Positions 1-7,645 of a stretch of DNA of 64,000 nt are shown piece by piece. A program made the translations under genes and the position numbers. The stretch covers positions 1-64,000 of the forward strand of contig JBARPC010000027.1 of assembly GCA_049642725.1 (NCBI GenBank), given 5' to 3'. How positions within the stretch are numbered: the stretch's first letter is position 1; each line of letters opens with the position of its first letter. The stretch comes from JAGLYZ01 sp049642725 (lineage in GTDB: Bacteria; Patescibacteriota; Minisyncoccia; Minisyncoccales; JAGMDC01). The notes below the pieces were generated by a model. That model did no database searches and was not told the DNA's origin. It saw only the letters and a list, made by a program, of their open reading frames with translations.

Positions 1-6
1 TCAACA

Positions 7-47
7 TAATTACTTAACTCGGTTAAGTTAACTCGGTTAAGTAATTA
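7..47. repeat. Tandem palindromic operator-like repeat
   Basis: Two adjoining copies of the hyphenated palindrome TTAAC-TCG-GTTAA (near 14-28 and 28-42) sit inside a larger inverted repeat with 12-bp arms at 7-18 and 36-47. The structure ends 20 bp before a consensus promoter driving a toxin-antitoxin pair. Paired palindromes ahead of such a promoter are typical operators for antitoxin or toxin-antitoxin complex binding. A terminator of an upstream gene is an alternative, because a T-run follows at 53-60. Confidence 0.5.
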
Positions 48-66
48 CTCTATTTTTTTTCAAAGT

Positions 67-95
67 TTGACATCCAATTTTGATTAACCTATAAT
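67..95 (+). promoter_or_regulatory. Consensus sigma70-type promoter of the first toxin-antitoxin pair
   Basis: TTGACA at 67-72 and TATAAT at 90-95 are separated by exactly 17 bp, a perfect match to the housekeeping consensus. The start codon is at 104, only 8 nt after the -10 box, so the transcript should begin at or within a few bases of the ATG and be nearly leaderless. Confidence 0.85.
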
Positions 96-103
96 CAAAA
101 TAT

Positions 104-367
104 ATGACCACAATAACTATTCCTAAAGAATTAATCAAAGAAAAAGAGCTAATTTTAATTCCTCGCAGAGACTATGAGAAACTTTTAGAATTGCTCAAAA
201 AAAGAAAAATAACTACAAAATCTAAAAAAGTAATTCCTAAGAGCCAAGAATGGTTTTGGACTAAAGAATGGCAAAAAAAAGAAAAAGAAGCAGATCAAGA
301 ATTAGCAAGAGGAGAATATAAAGAATTTAAAAATGTGAAGGATTTATTAAAAGATATCCATTCCTAA
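104..367 (+). CDS. Putative antitoxin of a RelE-type toxin-antitoxin pair
   Basis: An 87-residue, highly charged protein. The first 30 residues (ITIPKEL...LILIPRRDYEKLLEL) could form the beta-strand and helix of an antitoxin DNA-binding domain. The Trp- and Lys-rich tail after residue 48 ends in FKNVKDLLKDI, the kind of amphipathic segment antitoxins use to wrap a RelE toxin. The RelE-like frame starts 3 nt downstream, the classic antitoxin-first order. The ATG is fixed by the promoter ending 8 nt before it. I do not recognise the exact family (AbrB/MazE-like or Phd/RelB-like), so the role rests mainly on gene order and the neighbour. Because the toxin frame is interrupted, this may be an orphan antitoxin. 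Confidence 0.6.
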   Translation: MTTITIPKELIKEKELILIPRRDYEKLLELLKKRKITTKSKKVIPKSQEWFWTKEWQKKEKEADQELARGEYKEFKNVKDLLKDIHS

Positions 368-370
368 TTT

Positions 371-631
371 ATGAGAATAATTAGACTAAATCTTTTTAAG
401 AGAGATTATAAAAAACTTTCACAAAATATTAAAAAACAGGCTGATAATAAAATTTCTATTTTAATAAGGCATCTTCATTATCCTTCGTTGCGAATTAAAA
501 AAATTCAAGGAAGTAAAGATATTTAGGAAGGAAGAGTAACCAAAGATATTCGTTTTACTTTTCAGATTATTAAAGACGTTTATGTTCTTCGAAGAATCGG
601 CAAGCATAATGAGACCTTAAAAAATCCTTAA
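371..631 (+). pseudogene. RelE/YafQ-like mRNA interferase toxin, interrupted by an in-frame TAG
   Basis: Reading from ATG 371 gives a RelE/ParE-fold toxin start (MRIIRLNLFKRDYKKL, then IRHLHYPSLRIKKIQGSKDI), then TAG at 524-526, and then in the same frame EGRVTKDIRFTF and VYVLRRIGKHNETLKNP before TAA at 629-631. The whole frame is 87 codons, normal for the family. The family usually has a Trp before the E-x-R segment (W-E-x-R), so TGG to TAG is the simplest explanation. No frameshift is present, so the lesion is recent, or the codon is sometimes read through. It sits 3 nt after the antitoxin and would be co-transcribed. Family assignment is from recognised motifs; inactivity is inferred. Confidence 0.7.
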
Positions 632-697
632 AAACTGGTGTTGCAAATGCACAAAAAATAGGGCGAAAAATAGGGACGTTTCTGACTTTTTAGCAGG

Positions 698-723
698 CAG
701 AGATTTATTCTCTGTTTTTTTCT
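698..723 (+). terminator. Intrinsic terminator after the toxin-antitoxin pair
   Basis: A 6-bp stem (CAGAGA/TCTCTG) with a 5-nt loop is followed directly by a long T-run. It separates the toxin-antitoxin pair from ligA. Confidence 0.7.
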
Positions 724-745
724 TTTAAAAAAAGGTGAATTTAGG

Positions 746-751
746 TATAAT
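746..751 (+). promoter_or_regulatory. -10 element of ligA, abutting the start codon
   Basis: A perfect TATAAT lies 6 nt before the ligA ATG (758). The predicted +1 is at the ATG itself, giving a leaderless mRNA. No clear -35 box is seen; GGTGAATT lies where it would be expected. Confidence 0.65.
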
Positions 752-757
752 TTAAGT

Positions 758-2839
758 ATGGACAAACAACAAGTAAAAGAGAGAATTGAAAAATTGAAGA
801 AAGTCATACAGGAAGCAAGATATAGTTATCATGTTTTGGATAAATCCATAATGCCTGATACTGCCTTAGATTCGTTGAAGCACGAACTTTTTGAATTAGA
901 ACAAAAATATCCTCAATTTATTACAGAAGATTCTCCTACCCAGAGAATTGTCGGAAAACCTTTGGATGAGTTTAAAAAAATTCGTCATATTGTTACTCAA
1001 TGGTCATTTAATGATGTTTTTAATGAGGAAGAAATAAGGAATTTTGATAAGAGAATGAAAAGAGAACTTGGTATTAAAGAAGTTGATTATACTGCTGAAC
1101 TAAAAATTGATGGCATGCATATTATTTTATGTTACGAAAAAGGCGTTTTGAAAACCGGGGCAACCAGGGGCGATGGCAAAGTCGGTGAGGATGTCACCCA
1201 AAATCTAAAAACCATTGAATCAATTCCTTTAAGTATTAAAGAAGATATTGACATTGTTGTTGAGGGTGAGATTTTTATGAGAAAATCAGTTTTTAATAAA
1301 CTAAACGAAAAAAGAAAAAAATTAAATCAACCATTATTTGCTAATCCCAGAAACGCGGCTGCTGGCGCCATTCGCCAGCTTGATTCCAAGATTGCCGCAG
1401 AACGTGAACTTGATTGCTTTGCTTATGATTATTCTTGGCCGGAAAAAGATATTCCTAATAGCCAGTTTGAAGAGTTAAAGAAATTAAGAGAGCTTGGTTT
1501 TAAAATAAATAAAAATTTTCAACATTGTCAAAATATAGATGAAGTAATTAAATTCTGGAAAGATTGGCAGAAAAAAAGAGAATTCCAGAATTTTTGGATT
1601 GATGGTGTAGTAATAAAAGTAAATAAAAGAGAATTTCAGAACAAGCTTGGTTATACGGGTAAAGCGCCAAGATGGGCTATTGCTTTTAAATGGCCTGGTG
1701 AACAGGCAACCACGATTTTAGAAAAAGTGGTTTTTCAGATTGGCAGAACTGGAAAAATTACGCCAGTTGCCTGGTTAAAACCAGTTAATATTGGCGGCTC
1801 TTTTGTCTCCAGAGCAACTTTACATAACGCTGATGAAATTAAGCGGCTGGGAGTAAAGATAAAAGATACTGTTATTGTTGAGAAAGCCGGCGATGTTATT
1901 CCTCATATCATCAAATTTTTACCAGAGCTAAGGCCTAAAAATGCCAAAAACATTGAAATGCCAAAGACCTGTCCTATTTGCGAATCAAAAGTGATTAGAT
2001 TAGAAGGTGAAGTTGCTCATTATTGCTCAAATAGAAAATGCGGAGCCAGGCAAAAGAATAAACTTTCTTGGTTTGCTTCCAAAAAGGCATTTGACATTGA
2101 AGGATTAGGGCCAAAAATCATTGACCAATTAATGGACAAGGGATTAGTTTCAAACCCTGCTGATTTATTTACATTGAAAAAAGGAGATATAATTCCATTG
2201 GAAAGCTTGCCCCGTAGGAAGCCGAAGGCTTTCCTTCGGGGATTTGCTGAAAAATCATCTTTTAATTTAATAAGAGCAATTGAGAAAAGCAGGGCAATAA
2301 CATTGCCGAAATTTATTGTTTCTTTAGGAATTAAATATGTTGGAGAAGAAACTGCTGCGCTGCTTTCGCAGCAAGTTCAAAGTTCAAAGTTCAAAGTTCA
2401 AAATTTAAGTGATTTAATTACTTTCTTTAAAAATATATCACAGGAAGAATTAGAAAGTATTGAGGGCATAGGATTAAAAGTAGCGAGCAGTATTACGGAT
2501 TGGTTCTCTCAAAAAGAAAATATTGAATTATTAAAAGACTTAGAAAAAGCAGGAGTCAAGATAAAAAAAGAAAAACCTGCCCCGCATCGTCCGAGCGAAG
2601 CGAGGACTGGCGCAGGGTTGAAAGATAAGATATTTGTTTTTACTGGAGAAATGAAATCAATGTCAAGAGAAAAAGGAAAAGAAAAAGTAAAAGCATTGGG
2701 AGGAAAAATTCCTAATTCCATAAGCAAAAATACTGATTTTCTGGTTTTAGGTCAAAACCCTGGTTCTAAGTATGAAAAAGCAAAAAATTTAGGAATAAAA
2801 ATAATTTCTGAAAAAGAATTTTTAGACATTATTAAATGA
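758..2839 (+). CDS. ligA: NAD-dependent DNA ligase LigA
   Basis: The 693-residue protein seals DNA nicks using NAD+ during replication and repair. The adenylation motif KIDG starts at K116. It is followed by the nucleotidyltransferase and OB domains, a four-Cys zinc finger (CPICES...CSNRKCGARQ), helix-hairpin-helix repeats (IEGIGLKVASS) and a C-terminal BRCT domain (KIFVFTGEMKSMSREKGKE). Length is typical of the family. Three low-conservation insertions are encoded by repeats: a hairpin at 2210-2241, a 7-bp tandem array at 2373-2400 and a GC-rich imperfect palindrome at 2576-2617. The stop overlaps the rodA start as ATGA, so the two genes are translationally coupled. The start is supported by the TATAAT 6 nt upstream. 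Confidence 0.97.
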   Translation: MDKQQVKERIEKLKKVIQEARYSYHVLDKSIMPDTALDSLKHELFELEQKYPQFITEDSPTQRIVGKPLDEFKKIRHIVTQWSFNDVFNEEEIRNFDKRMKRELGIKEVDYTAELKIDGMHIILCYEKGVLKTGATRGDGKVGEDVTQNLKTIESIPLSIKEDIDIVVEGEIFMRKSVFNKLNEKRKKLNQPLFANPRNAAAGAIRQLDSKIAAERELDCFAYDYSWPEKDIPNSQFEELKKLRELGFKINKNFQHCQNIDEVIKFWKDWQKKREFQNFWIDGVVIKVNKREFQNKLGYTGKAPRWAIAFKWPGEQATTILEKVVFQIGRTGKITPVAWLKPVNIGGSFVSRATLHNADEIKRLGVKIKDTVIVEKAGDVIPHIIKFLPELRPKNAKNIEMPKTCPICESKVIRLEGEVAHYCSNRKCGARQKNKLSWFASKKAFDIEGLGPKIIDQLMDKGLVSNPADLFTLKKGDIIPLESLPRRKPKAFLRGFAEKSSFNLIRAIEKSRAITLPKFIVSLGIKYVGEETAALLSQQVQSSKFKVQNLSDLITFFKNISQEELESIEGIGLKVASSITDWFSQKENIELLKDLEKAGVKIKKEKPAPHRPSEARTGAGLKDKIFVFTGEMKSMSREKGKEKVKALGGKIPNSISKNTDFLVLGQNPGSKYEKAKNLGIKIISEKEFLDIIK
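2210..2241. repeat. GC-rich imperfect palindrome inside ligA
   Basis: CCCCGTAGGAAGCC pairs with GGCTTTCCTTCGGGG around a GAA loop. It is carried in frame and encodes a basic stretch (PRRKPKAFLRG) that looks like an insertion in the ligase. It resembles the in-frame palindromes in gyrA, hsp20 and rpoC. Confidence 0.65.
2373..2400. repeat. Heptanucleotide tandem repeat in ligA (AAGTTCA x4)
   Basis: Four perfect copies of AAGTTCA (28 bp) encode QSSKFKVQ-like residues between helix-hairpin-helix motifs. This is one of several 7-bp arrays in the window. Confidence 0.9.
2576..2617. repeat. GC-rich imperfect palindrome between HhH and BRCT domains of ligA
   Basis: The arms CCTGCCCCGC and GCGCAGG flank an inner stem-loop with GAGCGAAGCGAGG. 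It is much richer in GC than the surrounding gene and encodes PAPHRPSEARTGAG, a linker just before the BRCT domain. In-frame invasion by a palindromic element is the likely origin. Confidence 0.6.
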
Positions 2840-3945
2840 CAAAAAATTTCATTAATCATTTAAAAAAGTTAGATTGGATTTTGATTATTTCTGCTCTTCT
2901 TCTGGTATTTATCGGACTCTTGTCTCTTTATAGTTCTTCATTGGGCAGAGATAGTTTTTTAAATTTTCAAAAACAAATTATTTTTTTTGGCATAGGATTA
3001 TTTTTAATGTTTCTTGTTTCTTTTTTTGATTACAGGATTATTAAAAATAGTCCTTATTTAATTTTAATTTTTTATTCTCTTTGTTGTTTAGCTTTAGTAG
3101 GTCTATTTTTCTTTGCCCCGGAGATAAGAGGCAGCAGGGGCTGGTATCGGCTGGGAGGAATTTCTCTTGACCCAATAGAATTTACAAAGATTGCTTTAAT
3201 TATTTTATTGGCAAAATATTTTTCTATGAGGCATATTGAAATGTACGGCTTAAGGCATATTTTGATTTCTAGCGTTTATTTTCTCATTCCAGCTGCTTTA
3301 ATTTTTTTCCAGCCCGATTTGGGTTCAATTTTAATTCTGCTTTGTTTATGGGTTGGTATTTTAATTATTTCCAGTATTAAATTAAAACATTTTTTGATTT
3401 TAATTTTTTGCGGTATTTTAATTTTTACCATAAGTTGGTCTTTTCTGCTTAAAGATTATCAAAAGGCAAGGATTTTGAGTTTTATTCAGCCGCAGATAGA
3501 ACCATTAGGCGTGGGTTGGAGCCAGAATCAATCCAGAATCGCTATTGGCTCTGGCGGTTTTTTGGGACAGGGCATTGGTCAGGGTTCCCAAACCCAATAC
3601 GGCTTTTTACCAGAACCGCAAACAGATTTTATTTTTGCTTCTATTGCCGAAGAAATGGGATTAATGGGTGTAGTTATTTTATCAGCATTGTTTTTAATAG
3701 TTCTTTTCCGTATTTTTAAGATCGCTATAGTAAGCTCAAGTAATTTCCAACGGCTTTTTGCTTCAGGATTAGGCATTATTTTAATGGCTCAAATTTTTAT
3801 TAATATTGGCATGAATTTAGGGCTTTTGCCTATTATTGGCATTTCCCTGCCTTTTATTAGTTATGGCGGCAATAATTTGGTCTTAACTTTTTTAGCCTTA
3901 GGAATTCTGCAAAACATATATTCACAAAAACAAAAAGGAGACTAA
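2836..3945 (+). CDS. rodA: Peptidoglycan glycosyltransferase of the RodA/FtsW (SEDS) family
   Basis: A 369-residue polytopic membrane protein with about ten hydrophobic helices. SEDS proteins polymerise lipid II glycan strands, RodA during elongation and FtsW during division. Family landmarks visible are DPIEFTKIALIILLAKYFS, QNQSRIAIGSGGFLGQGIGQG, the FLPEPQTDFIFA segment and LPFISYGGNNL near the C terminus. The FLPE-x-x-TDFIFA form and the compact N terminus favour RodA over FtsW, but the two are hard to separate without alignment. The ATG overlaps the ligA stop by 4 nt. No partner penicillin-binding protein lies next to it. Confidence 0.9.
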   Translation: MTKNFINHLKKLDWILIISALLLVFIGLLSLYSSSLGRDSFLNFQKQIIFFGIGLFLMFLVSFFDYRIIKNSPYLILIFYSLCCLALVGLFFFAPEIRGSRGWYRLGGISLDPIEFTKIALIILLAKYFSMRHIEMYGLRHILISSVYFLIPAALIFFQPDLGSILILLCLWVGILIISSIKLKHFLILIFCGILIFTISWSFLLKDYQKARILSFIQPQIEPLGVGWSQNQSRIAIGSGGFLGQGIGQGSQTQYGFLPEPQTDFIFASIAEEMGLMGVVILSALFLIVLFRIFKIAIVSSSNFQRLFASGLGIILMAQIFINIGMNLGLLPIIGISLPFISYGGNNLVLTFLALGILQNIYSQKQKGD

Positions 3946-3970
3946 CTCCTGTAAGCTCCTTTAAATTTTT
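3934..3970 (+). terminator. Weak terminator-like hairpin after rodA
   Basis: AAAGGAG at 3934-3940 can pair with CTCCTTT at 3956-3962, followed by AAATTTTT. The stem is short and overlaps the rodA stop codon region, so this is tentative. Confidence 0.4.
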
Positions 3971-3994
3971 AGGATAAAATGATAAGATAATTAT

Positions 3995-6526
3995 ATGAAT
4001 AACAATTCAGAAAAAGAAAAACCAAAAGAAAAAATAGCTGAAATTGGTTATATAAAGCCCAGAGAAATTACTGAAGAAATGAAAGAATCATATATTGGTT
4101 ATGCTATGTCAGTAATTATTTCTCGAGCTTTGCCTGATGTCAGGGACGGTTTAAAACCAGTTCACCGTCGAATTTTGTATGTAATGCTTGAGGATGGATT
4201 AAAGCATGATGCTAAATTTAGAAAATCAGCTAATGTAGTTGGTTTGGCATTGGCTCGCTATCATCCGCATGGCGACCAGGCAGTTTATGATTCCTTGGTG
4301 AGAATGGCTCAGGATTTTTCTTTGAGATACCCTTTAATTAAAGGCCAAGGAAATTTTGGGAGTATCGATGGGGACCCTGCGTCAGCCATGAGATATTCAG
4401 AAGCCAAGCTTTCAAAAATCGGTGAAGAAATGCTTAAAGATATTTCAAGAGATACTGTTGATTTTAGGGATAACTATGACGGCACGAGAAAAGAGCCAAC
4501 GGTTTTACCATCGCCGATGCCTCAGCTTTTATTAAACGGTTCTTTAGGTATTGCCGTAGGCATGGCTACTAATATTCCGCCCCATAATCTGTCAGAAGTG
4601 GCAAATGCAGCTATTCATTTAATTGATAATCCAGAGGCAACAACAGAAGATATTTTTGAATTTATTAAGGGGCCGGATTTTCCCACTGGCGGCATAATTT
4701 ACAATAGAAAAGAAATCATTACTGCTTATTCCCAGGGTAATGGTCCTATAGTGATAAGAGGCAAAACAGAAATATCTGAAGATAAAAAAGGCAGGAACAG
4801 GATTTTAATTACAGAAATTCCCTATCAGGTTCAGAAATCGTCTTTAGTGGAACAGTTTGCCAAGCTGGTTCAAGAGAAAAAAATCACTGGCGTTAAAGAT
4901 ATCAGGGACGAATCAGACAGGGAAGGCATGAGAATTGTTATTGAGCTTCAGCGAGATGCTTTTCCCCAGAAAATTCTCAATCGGCTTTATAAATTTTCCG
5001 ACCTTCAAAAGACATTTCATCTTAATATGCTGGCTTTAGTGGACGGTATTCAGCCAAAAGTTTTGTCGCTTGTAGAAGTTTTAAATTATTTTATAATTCA
5101 CAGAAAAGAAGTAGTGACAAGAAGAGCCAAATATGATTTACGCAAAGCAAAAGAAAGGGCGCATATTTTGGAAGGTTTGCATAAATGCCTGTCAAAGATT
5201 GATGCGGTGATTAAAACCATTAAGGCGTCGGCTAATCGGGAAGATGCGCTGAAGAATTTAATGAAAAAATTCAAGCTTACTGAAATTCAGGCAAACGCTA
5301 TTTTAGAGACAAAACTCTCTGCTCTGGCAAAACTGGAAAGAAAGAAAATTGAGGAAGAGTTGGCAGAAAAGGGAAAATTAATAAAAGAATTAGAATCTAT
5401 TTTAAAAAGTCCGCAAAAAATTAAAGAGTTAATTAAAAAAGAACTTAGAGAAATAATTGAAAACTTCGGGGACGAAAGAAGAACTAAAGTTGTTGTTCAG
5501 CAAGTCGGCGAAATTGCTGAAGAGGATTTAATTCCCCAAGAAGAAACAATTATTACCTTAACGCAGGGCGGTTATATTAAAAGAGTAAATCCTAATATCT
5601 ACAAAATTCAAAAGAGGGGGGGCAAAGGCATTATGGGAATGAAAACCATGGGAGAAGATATAGTAGAGCATTTTCTTTTTTGCCAGACCCATGATGAACT
5701 TCTTTTCTTTACTGATTCAGGAAAAGTTTTTAAAATTCCTGCTTATGAGGTTCCCGAGGGGACAAGGGTTGCTAAAGGCAGGGGTATTTTGAATTTCTTG
5801 GAACTTACTCCGCAAGATAAGATTTTATCCATTCTTCATTTTAAGAAAAATGGAAATCAAGAAAATGGAATGAAGTATTTAGCAATGGCTACAAAAAATG
5901 GTATAGTAAAGAAAACAGCTTTAAGCGAGTTTGAAAATGTAAGAAGGTCAGGTTTAATTGCTATTAACCTTAAAAAAGGAGATTTGCTTAGAAGTGTGAG
6001 TAGAACCTCTGGTCAAGACGAAGTAATTTTAATTACAAAAAAAGGACAGTCAATTAAATTTAAAGAAGATAATGTTAGAGTTATGGGCAGGACAGCTGCT
6101 GGGGTGACCGGAATAAGATTAAAAAAAGATGACGAATTAATTGGAATGGACGTTATTCACCCCGTTAAATTGTCCGCCGAAGGCGAACACCTCGCAAAGC
6201 GAGGATTTAACAGGGTAAAAACACAAAATTATCTTTTGGTAGTAAGCGAGAACGGGTATGGGAAGAGGACTGATTTAAAAGAATACAGATTGCAGACAAG
6301 AGGCGGCTCTGGCATAAAAACAGCTAATATTACTGAAAAAACAGGAGATTTAGTTGCCTCTAAAGTTCTTTCTGGAGAGGAAGAAGATCTAATTGTTATT
6401 TCCAGAAAAGGCCAGATTATCAGAACTGCTATTGATTCTATTTCTATAATCAGCAGGTCAACGCAGGGCGTAAGAATAATGCGCTTAGATAAAGGAGATA
6501 AAGTAGTATCAGGGGAATGTATCTAA
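3995..6526 (+). CDS. gyrA: DNA gyrase subunit A
   Basis: The 843-residue subunit breaks and rejoins DNA. The N-terminal domain has ISRALPDVRDGLKPVHRR and the catalytic Tyr134 in ASAMRYSEA. The C-terminal wrapping domain begins with a clear GyrA box (QKRGGKG), which separates it from ParC, and has further repeats such as QTRGGSGI. At the position of E. coli Ser83 (in HPHGDQAVYDS) the residue is Gln. An unusual insert (about residues 722-741, HPVKLSAEGEHLAKRGFNR) in a C-terminal blade is encoded by a palindromic element at 6161-6215. AT-rich -10-like hexamers (TAAAAT 3975-3980, GATAAT 3985-3990) lie directly before the ATG. gyrB is not in the window. Confidence 0.96.
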   Translation: MNNNSEKEKPKEKIAEIGYIKPREITEEMKESYIGYAMSVIISRALPDVRDGLKPVHRRILYVMLEDGLKHDAKFRKSANVVGLALARYHPHGDQAVYDSLVRMAQDFSLRYPLIKGQGNFGSIDGDPASAMRYSEAKLSKIGEEMLKDISRDTVDFRDNYDGTRKEPTVLPSPMPQLLLNGSLGIAVGMATNIPPHNLSEVANAAIHLIDNPEATTEDIFEFIKGPDFPTGGIIYNRKEIITAYSQGNGPIVIRGKTEISEDKKGRNRILITEIPYQVQKSSLVEQFAKLVQEKKITGVKDIRDESDREGMRIVIELQRDAFPQKILNRLYKFSDLQKTFHLNMLALVDGIQPKVLSLVEVLNYFIIHRKEVVTRRAKYDLRKAKERAHILEGLHKCLSKIDAVIKTIKASANREDALKNLMKKFKLTEIQANAILETKLSALAKLERKKIEEELAEKGKLIKELESILKSPQKIKELIKKELREIIENFGDERRTKVVVQQVGEIAEEDLIPQEETIITLTQGGYIKRVNPNIYKIQKRGGKGIMGMKTMGEDIVEHFLFCQTHDELLFFTDSGKVFKIPAYEVPEGTRVAKGRGILNFLELTPQDKILSILHFKKNGNQENGMKYLAMATKNGIVKKTALSEFENVRRSGLIAINLKKGDLLRSVSRTSGQDEVILITKKGQSIKFKEDNVRVMGRTAAGVTGIRLKKDDELIGMDVIHPVKLSAEGEHLAKRGFNRVKTQNYLLVVSENGYGKRTDLKEYRLQTRGGSGIKTANITEKTGDLVASKVLSGEEEDLIVISRKGQIIRTAIDSISIISRSTQGVRIMRLDKGDKVVSGECI
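6161..6215. repeat. Palindromic element inserted in frame in gyrA (cloverleaf-like)
   Basis: Outer arms CCCGTTAAAT and ATTTAACAGGG enclose two smaller hairpins, GCCGAAGGC and CCTCGCAAAGCGAGG. The folded form would be a three-way junction. It lies in the C-terminal domain of gyrA without breaking the frame and is GC-richer than its surroundings. Confidence 0.75.
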
Positions 6527-6537
6527 CTTAATTATTC

Positions 6538-6664
6538 GGGAATACAACTTTTAGGATACGTTCGCTCGCCCAGCGCGCTCGCTAACTCATGTCCTCGCCT
6601 CGCTCTCTCGCTGCGCTCGAACCAAGCCTGCTCGGCTGCGGAAGCTCCTAAATGTTATATTCCC
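6538..6664. repeat. Long inverted repeat with GC-rich core between gyrA and a methyltransferase gene
   Basis: Arms of 19 bp (6538-6556, starting GGGAATACAAC; 6646-6664, ending GTTATATTCCC) match with three differences. The 89-nt core is GC-rich and full of CGCTCG-type words, unlike the AT-rich surroundings. No ORF is apparent. It could be a small non-autonomous mobile element or a structured RNA; as a terminator it would be unusually large. Confidence 0.6.
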
Positions 6665-6679
6665 TCATTTATATATTTT

Positions 6680-7195
6680 ATGTTAAGCTTTATAAACCCA
6701 GAACAAATTATAAAAAATCTTAGATTACGCAAGGATATGGTTGCAGTGGATTTTGGCTGCGGTTCTGGTTCTTGGGCATTACCTTTGGCTGAAAGATTAG
6801 AAGATGGCAAGGTGATAGCCATAGATGTATTAGAAGAGCCATTATCTGCTTTGCAGGGCAAAGCAAAAGCCAAAAATTTGGATAATGTTGAAATAATTTT
6901 AGCTGACATAGAGAGAAGTTCTAAACTTGAAGATGAAATTGCTGATTTTGTCCTAATGACAGATCTTTTATTTGAAGTTGATGATGTTAATGCGGTTTTA
7001 AAAGAAGGGAAAAGAGTTCTTAAAAAAGAAGGAAGAATTTTAGTGGTGGATTGGAAAAAAGACGTTGCTTTGGGGCCAAAAGATGGCAGGGTTTTGCCAA
7101 GCGAAATTAAAAAAATCGCTAAAGAGCTAAGTTTAAGGTTGGATAAAGAATTTGACGCCGGCATTTACCACTTTGCTTTATTATTTGAAAAATAG
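6680..7195 (+). CDS. Class I SAM-dependent methyltransferase, substrate unknown
   Basis: A 171-residue Rossmann methyltransferase. Motif I is VDFGCGSGSWALPLA (residues 24-38), the acidic residue ending strand 2 is in VIAIDVLEEP, and a motif IV-like VLMTDLLFEV and motif VI-like LKKEGRILVVDW follow. This spacing fits the UbiE/Methyltransf_11-31 group of small-molecule methyltransferases. No substrate-binding domain identifies the target. The gene stands alone between two long inverted repeats. The ATG gives a normal N terminus; the opposite-strand frame over it is a shadow. Confidence 0.8.
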   Translation: MLSFINPEQIIKNLRLRKDMVAVDFGCGSGSWALPLAERLEDGKVIAIDVLEEPLSALQGKAKAKNLDNVEIILADIERSSKLEDEIADFVLMTDLLFEVDDVNAVLKEGKRVLKKEGRILVVDWKKDVALGPKDGRVLPSEIKKIAKELSLRLDKEFDAGIYHFALLFEK

Positions 7196-7218
7196 TATAA
7201 TTTGTTAATTATAGCTCC

Positions 7219-7294
7219 GAAAACAAGATTTTTCAGTTGTTTCCCCCTTCGGGCTTCGCCACGCCCACACCCCACAACTGAAAAATCTGTTTTC
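7219..7294. repeat. Long inverted repeat before the VirB2-like cluster
   Basis: The arms GAAAACAAGATTTTTCAGTTGT (7219-7240, given in two parts: GAAAACAAGA and TTTTTCAGTTGT) and 7274-7294 (ACAACTGAAAAATC plus TGTTTTC) pair over 21 bp with one bulge. The 33-nt loop is GC- and C-rich (CCCCCTTCGGGC...). It lies 15 nt before the first pilin-like gene, so it could end upstream transcription or shape the leader of the pilin mRNA. Confidence 0.75.
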
Positions 7295-7308
7295 TTCACT
7301 AGAAACTA

Positions 7309-7632
7309 ATGAGAAAATCTTTATTCATACTATCAGCAGGATTCATTCTTTTTACACCATTAATAATTCAAGGTGTAGAGATAGAAAATCCTTTAGATTG
7401 TGCTACTATTGACTGCATAATTATTTCTATTGTAAGTTTTATTTTTTATATTGCTTTAGCAATTGCGCCGATAATGTTTATTATTGCCGGCCTCGCCTTT
7501 GTTACTGCCGCTGGCGATCCAGTAAAAATTCAGAAAGCTAAAGATATTGTCCTATGGACAGTTATAGGTTTAGTCATTGTGTTGCTGTCCTATGGAATAA
7601 TTAATGTAATCAAGGAAATTTTTACAGGATAA
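7309..7632 (+). CDS. VirB2/TrbC-like pilin-family membrane protein
   Basis: A 107-residue protein with an N-terminal signal-like helix (residues 1-22), two Cys in a short exposed segment, and two hydrophobic helices (about 36-64 and 79-100). The loop between them carries TAAGDPVKIQKAKD, the TAGGDP-x-K signature of VirB2/TrbC-type proteins common in CPR genomes. Members of the family form type IV secretion or conjugative pili or membrane pores; the role here is unknown, as no VirB4, VirB6 or VirD4 gene is nearby. The next gene ends in a nearly identical module and follows after 13 nt, so they are co-transcribed duplicates. Confidence 0.75.
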   Translation: MRKSLFILSAGFILFTPLIIQGVEIENPLDCATIDCIIISIVSFIFYIALAIAPIMFIIAGLAFVTAAGDPVKIQKAKDIVLWTVIGLVIVLLSYGIINVIKEIFTG

Positions 7633-7645
7633 TTTTAACCAATTT

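Noticed and set aside
6655..7164. Open frame on the minus strand covering the methyltransferase
   Set aside because: The plus-strand frame has clear SAM-binding motifs; the minus-strand translation is low-complexity and Ser/Leu-rich, typical of an antisense shadow.
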